A stretch of 54,278 nucleotides of DNA from NCBI RefSeq assembly GCF_015206815.1, contig NZ_JADEXZ010000039.1:1-54278 (forward strand). Reading direction: 5' to 3'. The notes below the pieces were generated by a model. It was not told the DNA's origin. It saw only the letters and a program-made list of their open reading frames with translations, and did no database searches. A program made the position numbers and the translations under genes. Source of the DNA: Fortiea sp. LEGE XX443. Lineage in GTDB: Bacteria > Cyanobacteriota > Cyanobacteriia > Cyanobacteriales > Nostocaceae. This document shows, piece by piece, positions 10,793 to 19,152 of this stretch. Every line of letters starts with the position of its first letter. Position 1 is the stretch's first letter.

Positions 10793-11850
10793 TAACTGTT
10801 GTAAATACTGGACAGTTACTCGGTACAGTTGTGGCTGTACAAGCCAATTTTTATCGCGTACAGCTAGATCAAGAATTTCATCCCGATCCTGCTATTCTCC
10901 TGTGTACCCGCAGAACGCGATTAAAAAAAATTGGACAACAGGTAATGGTAGGCGATCGCGTGGTAGTTGAAGAACCAGATTGGGCTGGTGGAAGAGGCGC
11001 AATTTCTGAAGTTTTACCCCGCACTGGACAATTGGATCGGCCAGCGATCGCTAATCTCAATCAAATTATGCTGGTATTTGCTGTTGCTGATCCACCTTTA
11101 GAACCTTACCAATTGAGTCGGTTTTTGGTAAAAGCTGAGTCTACTGGCTGGGATGTGGTGCTGTGCTTGAATAAAAGCGATTTAATATCACCACAGGAAC
11201 AGCAAGAAATTAGCGATCGCCTCTTGAGTTGGGGTTATCAACCTTTATTTATCAGTGTGCAAAATAATCTTAATATTGACCAAGTAGTAAACCATCTCAG
11301 CCATAAAATTACTGTAATTGCTGGGCCTTCTGGGGTAGGAAAATCTAGCTTAATTAACGCCCTTATACCCAACGTTAACCTGCGAGTCGGGGAAATTTCT
11401 GGTAAACTGGCGCGTGGTCGTCATACAACTCGCCACGTAGAATTATTTGAATTACCTGATGGCGGTTTGCTGGCTGATACTCCCGGCTTTAATCAACCTG
11501 ACTTAGATAACCAACCAGAAGAATTAGTACATTATTTTCCAGAAGCGAGAAAAAAACTAGCGGTTGCTAAGTGTCGCTTTAGTGATTGTGTGCATCGAGA
11601 CGAACCTGATTGTGTGGTGCGGGGAGATTGGGAACGCTATGAACATTATGTAGAATTTTTAGATGAAGCGATCGCTAGACAAACTCACCTGAACCAACAA
11701 GCCGATCCCGAATCGACTTTAAAGGTCAAAAATAAAGGTAAAGGGCAGAATCAATACGAACCCAAACTAGAAAGTAAAAAATATCGTCGGGTTTCTCGTA
11801 AAACTCAACTACAAGCATTGCAGGATTTATATCAAGATAGTGAAGAATAA
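10789..11850 (+). CDS. rsgA: Ribosome small-subunit GTPase RsgA (YjeQ/EngC)
   Basis: 353 residues. This circularly permuted GTPase acts in late 30S subunit maturation. An OB-fold lies at about 5-75. The permuted order is visible: G4 NKSD (about residue 128) comes before G1 GPSGVGKSSLIN (about 178), then G3 DTPG. The C-terminal zinc knuckle holds C...C..H...C (CRFSDCVHRDEPDC). The extreme C-terminus is Lys-rich, suited to RNA contact. Starts within the stop of the preceding gene (ATGA overlap), last gene of the chaperone/ribosome run. Confidence 0.96.
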   Translation: MITVVNTGQLLGTVVAVQANFYRVQLDQEFHPDPAILLCTRRTRLKKIGQQVMVGDRVVVEEPDWAGGRGAISEVLPRTGQLDRPAIANLNQIMLVFAVADPPLEPYQLSRFLVKAESTGWDVVLCLNKSDLISPQEQQEISDRLLSWGYQPLFISVQNNLNIDQVVNHLSHKITVIAGPSGVGKSSLINALIPNVNLRVGEISGKLARGRHTTRHVELFELPDGGLLADTPGFNQPDLDNQPEELVHYFPEARKKLAVAKCRFSDCVHRDEPDCVVRGDWERYEHYVEFLDEAIARQTHLNQQADPESTLKVKNKGKGQNQYEPKLESKKYRRVSRKTQLQALQDLYQDSEE

Positions 11851-11932
11851 CTTCCTATGGCAAGGTGGCTCATCACCCTACATCCTATAACCCGGATTTC
11901 TCACCAATTATTGCAACCTCAGTCCAGAGTCC

Positions 11933-11995
11933 GTAGGGGCGGGTTGAGCGAAATATTCGTGAATGATTTGAGCATATCTGTGAACCCGCCCCTAC
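11933..11995. repeat. Inverted repeat GTAGGGGCGGGTT
   Basis: Bases 11933-11945 are the exact reverse complement of 11983-11995, with 37 bases between. GTAGGGGCGGGTT is a frequent dispersed-repeat arm in Nostoc-type genomes (from memory). It may also serve as a weak terminator after rsgA. Confidence 0.75.
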
Positions 11996-12185
11996 TGTTT
12001 GTGAGAAATGCGGATATAGGTTGTCTCGCTTCTGTAATTGATAACTTGCTGGGGACTTTCCAATACTCCCCAACTTTTATCCACACTTCACTCAACCCAT
12101 CTACCAGATTTTTTAGCACTGTTCGTAATTTATTCATAAGTAGTAGTGCAAAAATATTTATACATTTTGAAAACTTCAAACCCTT

Positions 12186-12212
12186 GTCATTGCGAGGAAC
12201 GAAGCAATCGCA
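12186..12212. repeat. Dispersed palindrome of the CATTGCGAGGAACGAAGCAA type
   Basis: This motif with an ATTGCG...CGCAAT stem is a repeat I recall from many unrelated bacterial genomes, including cyanobacteria. It lies in non-coding DNA. Confidence 0.65.
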
Positions 12213-12247
12213 ATATATATTTAATTTTGCTTAACCACTTAAAAGAA

Positions 12248-12400
12248 TCAACTTTGATGATAAAGCTGAAATTCTCTGGCAACATCAGCAGCAATAATTT
12301 GCCTTAAATCGAAGGGAAAAAGAACTTCACAATTAGGTCGCCATGCACGCAACCGCATCATAATGCCATGATCTTTACCAGAGGGCTTTGTACTCAAAAC
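12248..12400 (-). pseudogene. C-terminal fragment of a WYL-domain-like regulator
   Basis: On the minus strand an open stretch ends at a TGA at 12248-12250. It encodes GKDHGIMMRLRAWRPNCEV followed by LFPFDLRQIIAADVAREF. The pattern RLRAWRPxxEVLxPxDLR resembles the end of WYL-domain transcriptional regulators found in cyanobacteria, some of them CRISPR-associated. No start or N-terminal domain remains, and tnpB coding sequence abuts it on the opposite strand, so this is a truncated remnant. The exact right border is uncertain (about 12370-12400). Confidence 0.5.
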
Positions 12401-13223
12401 TTGTACGATTGCGTGCAAAGCTGATGGATGGTACTGTTACATTTCTATGCAAGATGATTCCGTGCCGCAACTATTACCACTTGATGAGGTTAAATCTGCT
12501 GTAGGGATTGATGTTGGATTGAAAGAATTCTTGACAACATCAGATGGTGATACAGTGGCTATTCCACAGATTTATCGTCGCACTCAATATCACCTAGCTC
12601 GTCAACAACGTCAACTAGCTCGTCAACAAAGCGAAAAGTTTGTGGGGACGGCTTCCGTCCACAAAACTTTTCAAGACAAAGGTTCCCGGCGACAAGCTAA
12701 AAAGAAAAACCACATCGCCCGGATTCATCAAAAAATTGAGCGTCAGAGGCAAGATTTTCACTACAAAACAGCACACAAATTAGTCAAAAATTTTGACTTA
12801 ATTGCCGTAGAAGACCTAAATATTAAAGGTCTTGCTAGAACAAAATTGAGTAAATCCATTCTGGATGCCGCATGGGGAGCATTTATCAATATCTTGGAGG
12901 CAGTGGCGGTCAAACGCGGTGTCCGAGTAGTTAAAGTTAACCCCCATTCTACGAGTCAGAATTGTTCCGCTTGCGGTCATAAAGTCCCGAAAACTCTCTC
13001 TGTTCGTTTGCATCATTGTCCGAAATGTGGATTATTGATGGATAGAGATGAGAATGCCGCAATCAATATTTTAAATCGGGCAATTAACGAGGTGGGACTC
13101 ATCTTGTCTGCGCGTGGAGGCTTCGGGGCAGCCCAGCCTGTGAAGCGCGAAGCTTTTTTAGAATTTGATGGTTCTTTACTATCTAGTTCTATATTAGTAG
13201 CTCCCGTTATACCGCATGGTTAA
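12372..13223 (+). pseudogene. tnpB: Truncated TnpB (OrfB) of an IS200/IS605-type element
   Basis: TnpB is the RNA-guided nuclease ancestor of Cas12 encoded by IS605-type elements. Recognisable homology begins at 12372 (LPEGFVLKTCTIACKADGWY) right after an in-frame TGA at 12369; the N-terminal about 130-150 residues are missing. The first ATG is 12447, giving 258 residues. The RuvC-like residues are intact: Asp in GIDVGLKEF, Glu in AVEDLNIKGLA, Asp in DRDENAAIN. So is the zinc finger CSACG...CPKCG. A palindromic insert (12633-12672) adds about 13 residues. No TnpA gene is nearby. The frame remains open to the right-end hairpin. Confidence 0.85.
12633..12672. repeat. Palindromic repeat inserted in frame within tnpB
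   Basis: Bases 12633-12651 fold back on 12655-12672 (outer GAAAAGTTT, inner GGACGG/CCGTCC, loop CTT, one base slip). It encodes KFVGTASVHKTFQ between the conserved Arg/Gln-rich stretch and GSRRQAKKK. TnpB relatives run directly from one to the other, so this is inserted sequence that keeps the frame. Confidence 0.8.
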
Positions 13224-13229
13224 CGGGAG
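13201..13229. repeat. Right-end hairpin of the IS605-type element
   Basis: A perfect 9-base stem CTCCCGTTA/TAACGGGAG with an 11-base loop overlaps the tnpB stop codon. IS200/IS605 elements end in such subterminal hairpins, and in TnpB systems the guide (omega) RNA derives from this region. The stem could also act as a terminator between tnpB and the convergent sod gene. The omega RNA role is inference. Confidence 0.65.
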
Positions 13230-13248
13230 AGAACGTCACTACCTTTAT

Positions 13249-13986
13249 TTAAGCAAATTTACTTGCTTCCGCAAATCGCCTGTTAATCTCATCCCAGTTA
13301 ATAACATTCCACCATGCTTCTAAATAATCAGCCCGACGGTTTTGATAATTGAGATAATAGGCATGTTCCCAGACATCATTGCCGAAAATGGGATATTTAC
13401 CTTCACTTAAAGGACTATCCTGATTCGCGGTACTTGTCACTTCTAGCTTGCCATTTTTGTTGCGGACAAGCCAAACCCAACCACTGCCAAAACGTGCTGC
13501 ACCAGATTCGTTAAATTGCTTTTTAAAAGCTGCAAAACTACCAAAATTTTGATTAATGGCGGAGCCTATTTCTCCGGTGGGTTCTCCCCCTCCCTGCGGC
13601 TTCATAATTTTCCAGAACATGGAGTGGTTGACATGGCCACCACCATTATTGCGGACTGTCTTGCGAATATCTGCTGGTACTTTGTCAAGTCTGCGTAATA
13701 GTTCTTCAACGGTTTTGTTTTTGAGTTCTGGGTGTTTGTCTAGCGCCGCATTCAAATTTTTCACATAAGCCGCATGATGCTTATCGTGATGAAACTGCAT
13801 TGTTCTAGCATCAATATGTGGCTCTAGCGCTTCGTAGGGGTAGGGTAAAGGTGGTAGTTCAATTGCCCTTATGGTGCTTGGTTGTTTGCTAATGGGTGAT
13901 TTATCTGCTAATGCAAAGGAGTCTAATGCAAAAGCACCTGTACCTGCACTCAGTAAAAACAAGAAATGTCTGCGGTTAAGAGTCAT
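13249..13986 (-). CDS. sodA: Exported Fe/Mn superoxide dismutase with Tat signal
   Basis: 245 residues from the ATG at 13986; an upstream TTG at 14013 is less likely. Converts superoxide to oxygen and peroxide. The N-terminus [20 protein letters not shown] is a twin-arginine signal peptide, so the enzyme is likely exported or thylakoid-lumenal. Metal ligands are visible: His66 (FHHDKHH), His121 ([10 protein letters not shown]), then Asp and His in [11 protein letters not shown]. The [10 protein letters not shown] context favours manganese. Length excluding the signal (about 205) is normal. It converges with the truncated tnpB; no partner genes are seen. Confidence 0.94.
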   Translation of the reverse strand: MTLNRRHFLFLLSAGTGAFALDSFALADKSPISKQPSTIRAIELPPLPYPYEALEPHIDARTMQFHHDKHHAAYVKNLNAALDKHPELKNKTVEELLRRLDKVPADIRKTVRNNGGGHVNHSMFWKIMKPQGGGEPTGEIGSAINQNFGSFAAFKKQFNESGAARFGSGWVWLVRNKNGKLEVTSTANQDSPLSEGKYPIFGNDVWEHAYYLNYQNRRADYLEAWWNVINWDEINRRFAEASKFA

Positions 13987-14013
13987 AAGAGTTTTTGCAG
14001 CAAATCTACGCAA

Positions 14014-14409
14014 TTTGTTGTCAGTTTTTATTGTCTTAGATTTAGGCTACAAAAAATTAATTGGCTAATAGAAATATCCCAATAAGTGGAGACGTGGCAC
14101 TGCTAAGTCTCTACAAGGATTTCGGGCAACGCAAAATTAATTTTTGGAGATGTCTAATATACTCCCCATTTACCCATGCTGTACCTTCTGGAGGGCTTTG
14201 CAGCCAATCTTCTAGGGAATAATCTGTAGATACATTTTGTTTAACGGGAGTAGCAACCATAACTATCTATACTCATGAAAAGTATATTGTAATGATAAAT
14301 TATTTGATTCTAAATGTTTTGATGTTGATACAATAATATAATTTTTATTAAATGTACCCTTCAGTACATAGGTTATTATCAATATGAGTGAGCATTGAGG
14401 TTAATGAAA
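14014..14409. other. Gap with degraded repeat and gene remnant
   Basis: It holds a worn copy of the GAGACGT...GTCTCTAC palindrome (14088-14114, compare 31885-31909), the Uma2 remnant listed next, and AT-rich DNA upstream of the DUF29 gene. No other coding signal is seen. Confidence 0.6.
14111..14260 (-). pseudogene. 49-codon N-terminal remnant of a Uma2-family gene
   Basis: From the ATG at 14260 the frame encodes DYSLEDWLQSPPEGTAWVNG then EYI before diverging into HLQKLILRCPKSL and a TAG at 14111. The pattern LEDWLxxPPxGTxWVxGE is the start of many cyanobacterial Uma2 (DUF820) proteins, which normally run about 190-230 residues with a PD-(D/E)XK fold. The rest of the gene is missing, so this is probably a truncated relic. 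A complete family member lies at 42282-42959. Confidence 0.55.
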
Positions 14410-14922
14410 ATGACGCAGGAATTAATCGACCTCAGAAATAGTATTTTACAAGGGCGTTACGAGGATGCTTTGGCAATTGTTGATGAGTTGGAGGGAATGA
14501 GTAAACAAGCAATTTTGAGGAATATTCAATCTTATTTAAAGATTTTATTGATTCATCTTATCAAAAATCAAATAGAGCAGCGACTGACAAATTCTTGGGC
14601 TGCGTCAATCCGTAATTCAGTTAGAGAAATTCAGAAGCTGAATATTAAAGAAAATAAAACATTTTATTATGTTAATCAAGATGAATGGGAAAAATTAATA
14701 GAAGAGGAAGTAATCGAAGATGCCATAGCTGATGCTAGTTTGGAAGTCATGAACGGTGCATATAGTCAATTTCAACTAGCTGATGTAATCAATAGAAAAG
14801 AACTAATGCAGAATGCTGTAAAATTGTTGCTCTTAATTTATACTTATTCACCTAAAGAATTATCCAGGATGGTTGTAGAAACGTTAACTCAATTGCCTGG
14901 TGGTGAAGATTGGCAATTTTAA
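14410..14922 (+). CDS. DUF29-family protein
   Basis: 170 residues, mostly helical. Matches the pattern of the cyanobacteria-abundant DUF29 family: an N-terminal ELIDLRNSILQGRYEDALAI helix pair, ELEGMSKQAILRNIQSYL, then LLIHLIKNQIEQR, SWAASIRNSVREIQKLN and a C-terminal LADVINRKELMQ helix. The function of the family is unknown; members are often next to repeats and toxin-like genes. The ATG at 14410 is preferred because GAGG lies nine bases upstream; ATG 14404 and TTG 14395 are alternatives. It sits in a zone of gene remnants and may be mobile (inference). Confidence 0.8.
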   Translation: MTQELIDLRNSILQGRYEDALAIVDELEGMSKQAILRNIQSYLKILLIHLIKNQIEQRLTNSWAASIRNSVREIQKLNIKENKTFYYVNQDEWEKLIEEEVIEDAIADASLEVMNGAYSQFQLADVINRKELMQNAVKLLLLIYTYSPKELSRMVVETLTQLPGGEDWQF

Positions 14923-14980
14923 TTTTAAATGATAAATACTGATAGGACGGGGAAAATCCCGCCCTAATAGTTAACTGAAA

Positions 14981-16402
14981 TTAACCAAAATGTTGAATAA
15001 TTGCATCGGCAAATTCAGAACATTTGAGCGGTTCTACAGGTGGTTCGAGTAACCGTGCTAAATCATAAGTGACTTGACTGTTGGCGATCGCATCGCTTAA
15101 ACCTTTCTTCACTAAGTCGGCTGCTTCTTGCCAACCGAGATATTCCAACATCATCACACCAGATAAAATCACCGAACCAGGGTTAATTTTGTCTAAACCA
15201 GCGTGTTTAGGTGCTGTACCGTGGGTTGCTTCAAAAACGGCGCAAGCATCGCCGATATTTGCCCCTGGCCCCATTCCCAAACCGCCGACAATCGCAGCTG
15301 CTGCATCAGATAAGTAATCGCCGTTCAAGTTCATTGTCGCCAGAATCGAATACTCATCCGGTCGAGTTTGGATTTGTTGAAAAATACTGTCAGCAATCCG
15401 GTCATTGACCATGATTTTATCTTTCCACAAACCGTTACCGTGGGTGTTCCAAATTGAGTTAAGAACGGTTTCAACTTCCTTGACAATTTGGGCTTTTTTC
15501 TCTTGGGTGAGGGCATCGAAACCCGGATCAATTAACCGGGCGTTTTCTTCTAGAGAAATATCAGGATTTTTTTCCTTGTTGCTTAAAATCCAAGATTCCC
15601 GTTCTGTGACTGTCTCTTGACGAAACTCGGTGGTTGCTAGTTCGTAACCCCAATCACGGAAAGCGCCTTCGGTATATTTCATGATGTTACCCTTATGCAC
15701 CAGAGTTACCTGTTGCTTGTGTTTGGGTAATGTTAAGGCGTGTTTGATGGCGCGGCGTACTAGGCGTTGAGAACCGGTTTTGCTGATGGGTTTGATGCCA
15801 ATACCAGAATCGAGGGGAATTTGCTTCCTGCCGTGTTCTGGGGTGGCGGGGATAAGTTCTTTGTTGAGAATGGAGATTAAGCGATCGCCTATTTCACTTC
15901 CTTGTTTCCACTCAATTCCCAAATAAATATCTTCAGTATTTTCCCGATAAACAATTACATCCAACTTCTCTGGATTTTTGTGTGGTGAAGGTGTACCCGC
16001 ATAATAACGGCAAGGACGTACGCAAGCATATAAGTCAAAAATTTGACGTAATGCCACATTCAAAGAACGAATTCCACCGCCAACAGGAGTAGTCAAAGGC
16101 CCTTTAATTGCCACACCATATTCTCTAATCGCTGTCAGCGTATCTTCGGGTAAATACTGATAAATACCGTATAAATCACAAGCTTCATCTCCAGCATAAA
16201 CCTTAAACCAACTAATCTGGCGTTTACCCTGATATGCCTTAGCCACTGCTGCATCCAAGACTTTTTGGGTAGCAGGCCAAATATCAATACCCGTTCCGTC
16301 GCCCCGAATAAAGGGGATAATTGGATTGTCAGGCACAATCGGTTCACCCTTCTTGAAGGTGATTTTTGCTCCGGTTGTAGGGGGGGTAATCTTGTTGTAC
16401 AT
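14981..16402 (-). CDS. icd: NADP-dependent isocitrate dehydrogenase
   Basis: 473 residues. Oxidises isocitrate to 2-oxoglutarate with NADP; in cyanobacteria this supplies the carbon skeleton for ammonium assimilation and the signal sensed by NtcA and PII. Seen: [11 protein letters not shown] near the N-terminus, the substrate loop [54 protein letters not shown] and the C-terminal [10 protein letters not shown]...ATHGTAPK. The length slightly exceeds the E. coli enzyme (416) and fits the cyanobacterial form. Monocistronic, divergent from gun4. No clear NtcA site (GTA-N8-TAC) was found in the gap. Confidence 0.97.
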   Translation of the reverse strand: MYNKITPPTTGAKITFKKGEPIVPDNPIIPFIRGDGTGIDIWPATQKVLDAAVAKAYQGKRQISWFKVYAGDEACDLYGIYQYLPEDTLTAIREYGVAIKGPLTTPVGGGIRSLNVALRQIFDLYACVRPCRYYAGTPSPHKNPEKLDVIVYRENTEDIYLGIEWKQGSEIGDRLISILNKELIPATPEHGRKQIPLDSGIGIKPISKTGSQRLVRRAIKHALTLPKHKQQVTLVHKGNIMKYTEGAFRDWGYELATTEFRQETVTERESWILSNKEKNPDISLEENARLIDPGFDALTQEKKAQIVKEVETVLNSIWNTHGNGLWKDKIMVNDRIADSIFQQIQTRPDEYSILATMNLNGDYLSDAAAAIVGGLGMGPGANIGDACAVFEATHGTAPKHAGLDKINPGSVILSGVMMLEYLGWQEAADLVKKGLSDAIANSQVTYDLARLLEPPVEPLKCSEFADAIIQHFG

Positions 16403-16716
16403 AGTTCAAACACTCCAGAAAAATATAAAAAGTATGAAGTATGAAGTATGAAGTATCAAATATAAATTTCAGCCTACCCTGCGGGAACGCCAAGGGTAAC
16501 AGCCTTTATGCTTCATCCTTCATTCTTTCTAGTCCTTAGCCTCTTGATTTGCAGATTTTCCCCCTATTCCCCTTGTACAGCATTTAGGGATTTCAGTGAA
16601 ACTGTCGCAATTTTGTACGATCAAAAATAGTAAACTACATTTCGCTATCAATGCTTCGTCATCAAGAACCCTTGATAGCGATCGCTTGTTCACTGACCGC
16701 TAACATGAATAATGGC
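16403..16716. other. Divergent icd/gun4 promoter gap with repeats
   Basis: It contains an STRR array of three AGTATGA plus one AGTATCA heptamers (16431-16458) and a small palindrome around 16484-16500 (CCCTGCGGGAACGCCAAGGG). No coding sequence is supported, apart from possible upstream starts of gun4. Confidence 0.7.
16431..16458. repeat. STRR heptamer array (AGTATGA)
   Basis: Four tandem heptamers, the cleanest array in the window, located just upstream of the icd start. Confidence 0.9.
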
Positions 16717-17448
16717 ATGACAGACCCAATGATTGTATCAGGCACTGCTAATGACATCGACTCCCTCCGACAACGTTTAATCGCTGGGTCTCTTCAAGTC
16801 CAACAACAGATCATCCCACAATTGGCTGAATTGGGTAATGGGGGATTAGATGTGTTAATGGACTTTTTACTGAAACGTCGTGATCTTCCAGCAACTTGGA
16901 TTGATGGTAAAGCCTACCAAATACTTTACAACTCTGATGCACCGCAAGCCAGAGACTTCCTGCAAAATAATTTTCCTGAGGGCATTGTACCTCTAAAATC
17001 AGAGCGTCGGATTAATTACAATTCTTTGCAACAGTTACTTGCTGCACAAGACTTCCAAGCAGCCGATCGCCTAACTATTGAGAAAATGTGCGAACTAGCA
17101 GGGTCAACTGCTGTTCAAAGAAAATGGCTATATTTTACGGAAGTTGACAATTTTCCTGTGATTGACTTACACACCATCAACAATTTGTGGTTAGTCCACT
17201 CTGAAGGCAAATTTGGCTTTTCAGTACAGCGTGAAATTTGGTTAAGCCTCGGCAAAAATTGGGACAATTTCTGGCCAAAAATTGCTTGGAAAAATGGCAA
17301 TAATTGGACACGCTACCCCAATGAATTTATTTGGGATTTGAGTGCGCCGAAAGGTCATTTACCTCTATCAAATCAACTACGAGGAGTACGTGTGATTGCG
17401 TCTTTATTTGCTCATCCGGCGTGGACAAGTAATTTAGAAAAGTCATGA
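16717..17448 (+). CDS. gun4: GUN4 tetrapyrrole-binding regulator of Mg-chelatase
   Basis: 243 residues from the ATG at 16717 (MTDPMIVSGTANDIDSLRQR), which is the usual family N-terminus; ATG codons at 16705 and 16651 are possible. GUN4 binds protoporphyrin IX and Mg-protoporphyrin and boosts magnesium chelatase in chlorophyll synthesis. A helical N-terminal domain spans about 1-85, and the porphyrin-binding core follows (SLQQLLAAQDFQAADRLT, AVQRKWLYFTEVDNFP, LHTINNLWLVHSEGKFGFSV, PKGHLPLSNQLRG). Intact. The HicB-like gene follows 19 bases later on the same strand. Confidence 0.95.
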   Translation: MTDPMIVSGTANDIDSLRQRLIAGSLQVQQQIIPQLAELGNGGLDVLMDFLLKRRDLPATWIDGKAYQILYNSDAPQARDFLQNNFPEGIVPLKSERRINYNSLQQLLAAQDFQAADRLTIEKMCELAGSTAVQRKWLYFTEVDNFPVIDLHTINNLWLVHSEGKFGFSVQREIWLSLGKNWDNFWPKIAWKNGNNWTRYPNEFIWDLSAPKGHLPLSNQLRGVRVIASLFAHPAWTSNLEKS

Positions 17449-17467
17449 GTATACGTAAAATTAAATT

Positions 17468-17893
17468 ATGCAGAATGCCAGCAAACGTGAATTCTACGTC
17501 ATCATTGAACAGAATGAAGATGGCTATTATGTCGCAGAAGTCCCGCAGTTAACAGCTTGTTACTCACAAGGAAACACAATTGATGAGTTGATAACAAATC
17601 TTAAAGAAGTTATTGAACTTTGTTTAGCAGCAGAAAATAAGGATAAGCCAGAAATGAAAGGGAATCTGCGCTCAGAATATGAATTAAAAAGTCTAAAAGT
17701 TAAAAAGTTTGGTTCTGAAAGAAAAAACTTTGATCAAACAACAATTACTTTAGAACCTGATGTCGCAGCAATGTTTCCCAATGCTGAAGCTGTGAATGAA
17801 GCTCTCAGGTTTCTGATTAGAGTGACACAGAAAAATCAACTTACTCAATTTACAAAGCAACCTAATATTTTATTAGAGCAGAATGACACATGA
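17468..17893 (+). CDS. HicB-like antitoxin with extra C-terminal domain
   Basis: 141 residues. Residues 1-65 match HicB antitoxin N-domains (FYVIIEQNEDGYYVAEVPQL, then YSQGNTIDELITNLKEVIEL). The usual short HicB DNA-binding tail is absent. Instead residues about 70-130 contain RSEYELKSLKVKKFG and TTITLEPDVAAMFPNAEAVN, which resemble small BrnA/CopG-like antitoxin proteins. No HicA toxin (a short double-stranded RNA-binding fold protein) lies beside it, so it is an orphan or a regulator in its own right. The fusion reading is inference. Confidence 0.7.
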   Translation: MQNASKREFYVIIEQNEDGYYVAEVPQLTACYSQGNTIDELITNLKEVIELCLAAENKDKPEMKGNLRSEYELKSLKVKKFGSERKNFDQTTITLEPDVAAMFPNAEAVNEALRFLIRVTQKNQLTQFTKQPNILLEQNDT

Positions 17894-17982
17894 ACTTAGA
17901 AGCAAGGAGTTTATAGCATTGCTGTAATGAAACAATAGGGAATATCCCTAACAATTGCAAATTCAAATTATCAGATTGAATA

Positions 17983-19152
17983 ATGGCAAATGTTCGTCTA
18001 GAAGACATTAAACGTCGGTTTAACAACGTCACCGCAATCGAAGATATTACCTTTGAAATTCCTGATGGCGAATTTTGGGTATTAGTCGGGCCTTCGGGTT
18101 GTGGTAAATCTACAATTTTGCGGACGATCGCTGGTTTAGAAACTGCAACATCTGGCAAACTGTTGATTGGCGATCGCTTAATGAACAACATCCCAGCCAG
18201 ACAGCGGGATGTCGCAATGGTATTTCAAAATTACGCTCTTTACCCCCACATGACGGTGGCGCAAAACATCGCCTTTGGCTTACAGATGCGGAAGGTTGAC
18301 GCGAAGATCATTCAAGAACGAGTCGTAACAGTGGCGCGATCGCTGTCTTTGGAACATCTGTTAGAGCGCAAACCCAAACAGCTTTCCGGGGGACAGCAAC
18401 AACGGGTAGCATTAGGGAGAGCGATCGCGCGTGAACCTCAAGTATTTTTATTGGATGAACCTTTATCAAATTTAGATGCTCAATTGAGAGATGATACGCG
18501 AGCAGAATTAAAGCAGCTGCATCAAGAATTGGGAATTACTACTGTCTATGTCACCCACGACCAAGTTGAGGCGATGACTTTGGCTGATAAGATTGTGGTG
18601 CTAAATCGCGGCAGAATTCAGCAAATTGGCGATCCACAAAGCATTTATGCTCTTCCTGCTAATCAGATGGTGGCGACTTTTTTAGGTAGTCCACCAATGA
18701 ATATTTTGCCTGCTATTTATAAGAATGATGGCTTTGATATTGGTGAACAACTAATTCAAGTTCCAGCAGGTATTCAGGAGAAGTTGCAGCTGCGCCAAGG
18801 TCAAAGTTGTAATTTAGGTATTAGGCCGGAGCATATCTATATTAACAGTGACTCAGCACTTAGCAACGCCAGTCGCCTCAACTGGGGGAACCCCCGCACG
18901 GCGCTGGCTCCTCAGCACGCTGCTCAACTCCCGCTACCGCTAACAGCACTTTTAGTTGATGTGAAGGTGGTAGAACCTTTGGGGAGGGAAACTCTGATTC
19001 GCGCTAGTTTACCTGGTTCAATTGTGCTGTTGAATTTACAGATTGGCGGAGATGTGCGTGTGCGTACAGGCGATCGCCTGCACACACAACTAGATTTGAA
19101 TCACTTGTTTGTATTTGACTCTAAAACAGGAGATAGAATTATTCCTAATTAG
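17983..19152 (+). CDS. ABC transporter ATP-binding subunit, MalK/UgpC type
   Basis: 389 residues. Energises import of sugars or similar solutes by membrane partners encoded elsewhere; none is adjacent. Walker A GPSGCGKST (about 37-45), signature LSGGQQQR (about 134), Walker B VFLLDEP, D-loop SNLDA and H-loop (VYVTHD) are all intact. The C-terminal regulatory OB-like domain (about 240-389) contains repeat-derived sequence (codons for ALSNASRLNWGNPRTALAPQ and what follows, 18849-18949) ahead of TALLVDVKVVEPLGRE. The protein end overlaps the convergent lipoprotein gene by four bases. MalK-like ATPases can serve several transporters in one cell. Confidence 0.93.
   Translation: MANVRLEDIKRRFNNVTAIEDITFEIPDGEFWVLVGPSGCGKSTILRTIAGLETATSGKLLIGDRLMNNIPARQRDVAMVFQNYALYPHMTVAQNIAFGLQMRKVDAKIIQERVVTVARSLSLEHLLERKPKQLSGGQQQRVALGRAIAREPQVFLLDEPLSNLDAQLRDDTRAELKQLHQELGITTVYVTHDQVEAMTLADKIVVLNRGRIQQIGDPQSIYALPANQMVATFLGSPPMNILPAIYKNDGFDIGEQLIQVPAGIQEKLQLRQGQSCNLGIRPEHIYINSDSALSNASRLNWGNPRTALAPQHAAQLPLPLTALLVDVKVVEPLGRETLIRASLPGSIVLLNLQIGGDVRVRTGDRLHTQLDLNHLFVFDSKTGDRIIPN
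18849..18953. repeat. Palindromic dispersed repeat inside the ABC ATPase gene
   Basis: This stretch contains nested palindromes (for example ACTGGGGGAACCCCC and CCAGTCGC...GCGCTGG). Its right end (18930-18953) is identical in reverse to 9301-9324 in the dnaK-dnaJ gap. It stays in frame and adds about 30 residues of low-complexity Ala/Leu/Pro/Asn-rich sequence. Confidence 0.8.

Larger units (their letters stand above)
11851..12247. other. Repeat-rich intergenic region
   Basis: Open frames here read through repeat sequence and are not genes. Two repeats are recognisable: a 13-base inverted repeat at 11933-11945/11983-11995, and a GTCATTGCGAGGAACGAAGC-type palindrome at about 12186-12212. The stretch separates rsgA from a decayed transposon region. 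Confidence 0.75.

Noticed and set aside
11857-12234. 125-codon open frame after rsgA
   Set aside because: It reads through two dispersed repeats, has no recognisable domain and is matched by equally long frames on the other strand.
16403-16716. NtcA site (GTA-N8-TAC) upstream of icd
   Set aside because: Partial GTA and TAC triplets occur but not with the required spacing and flanks.
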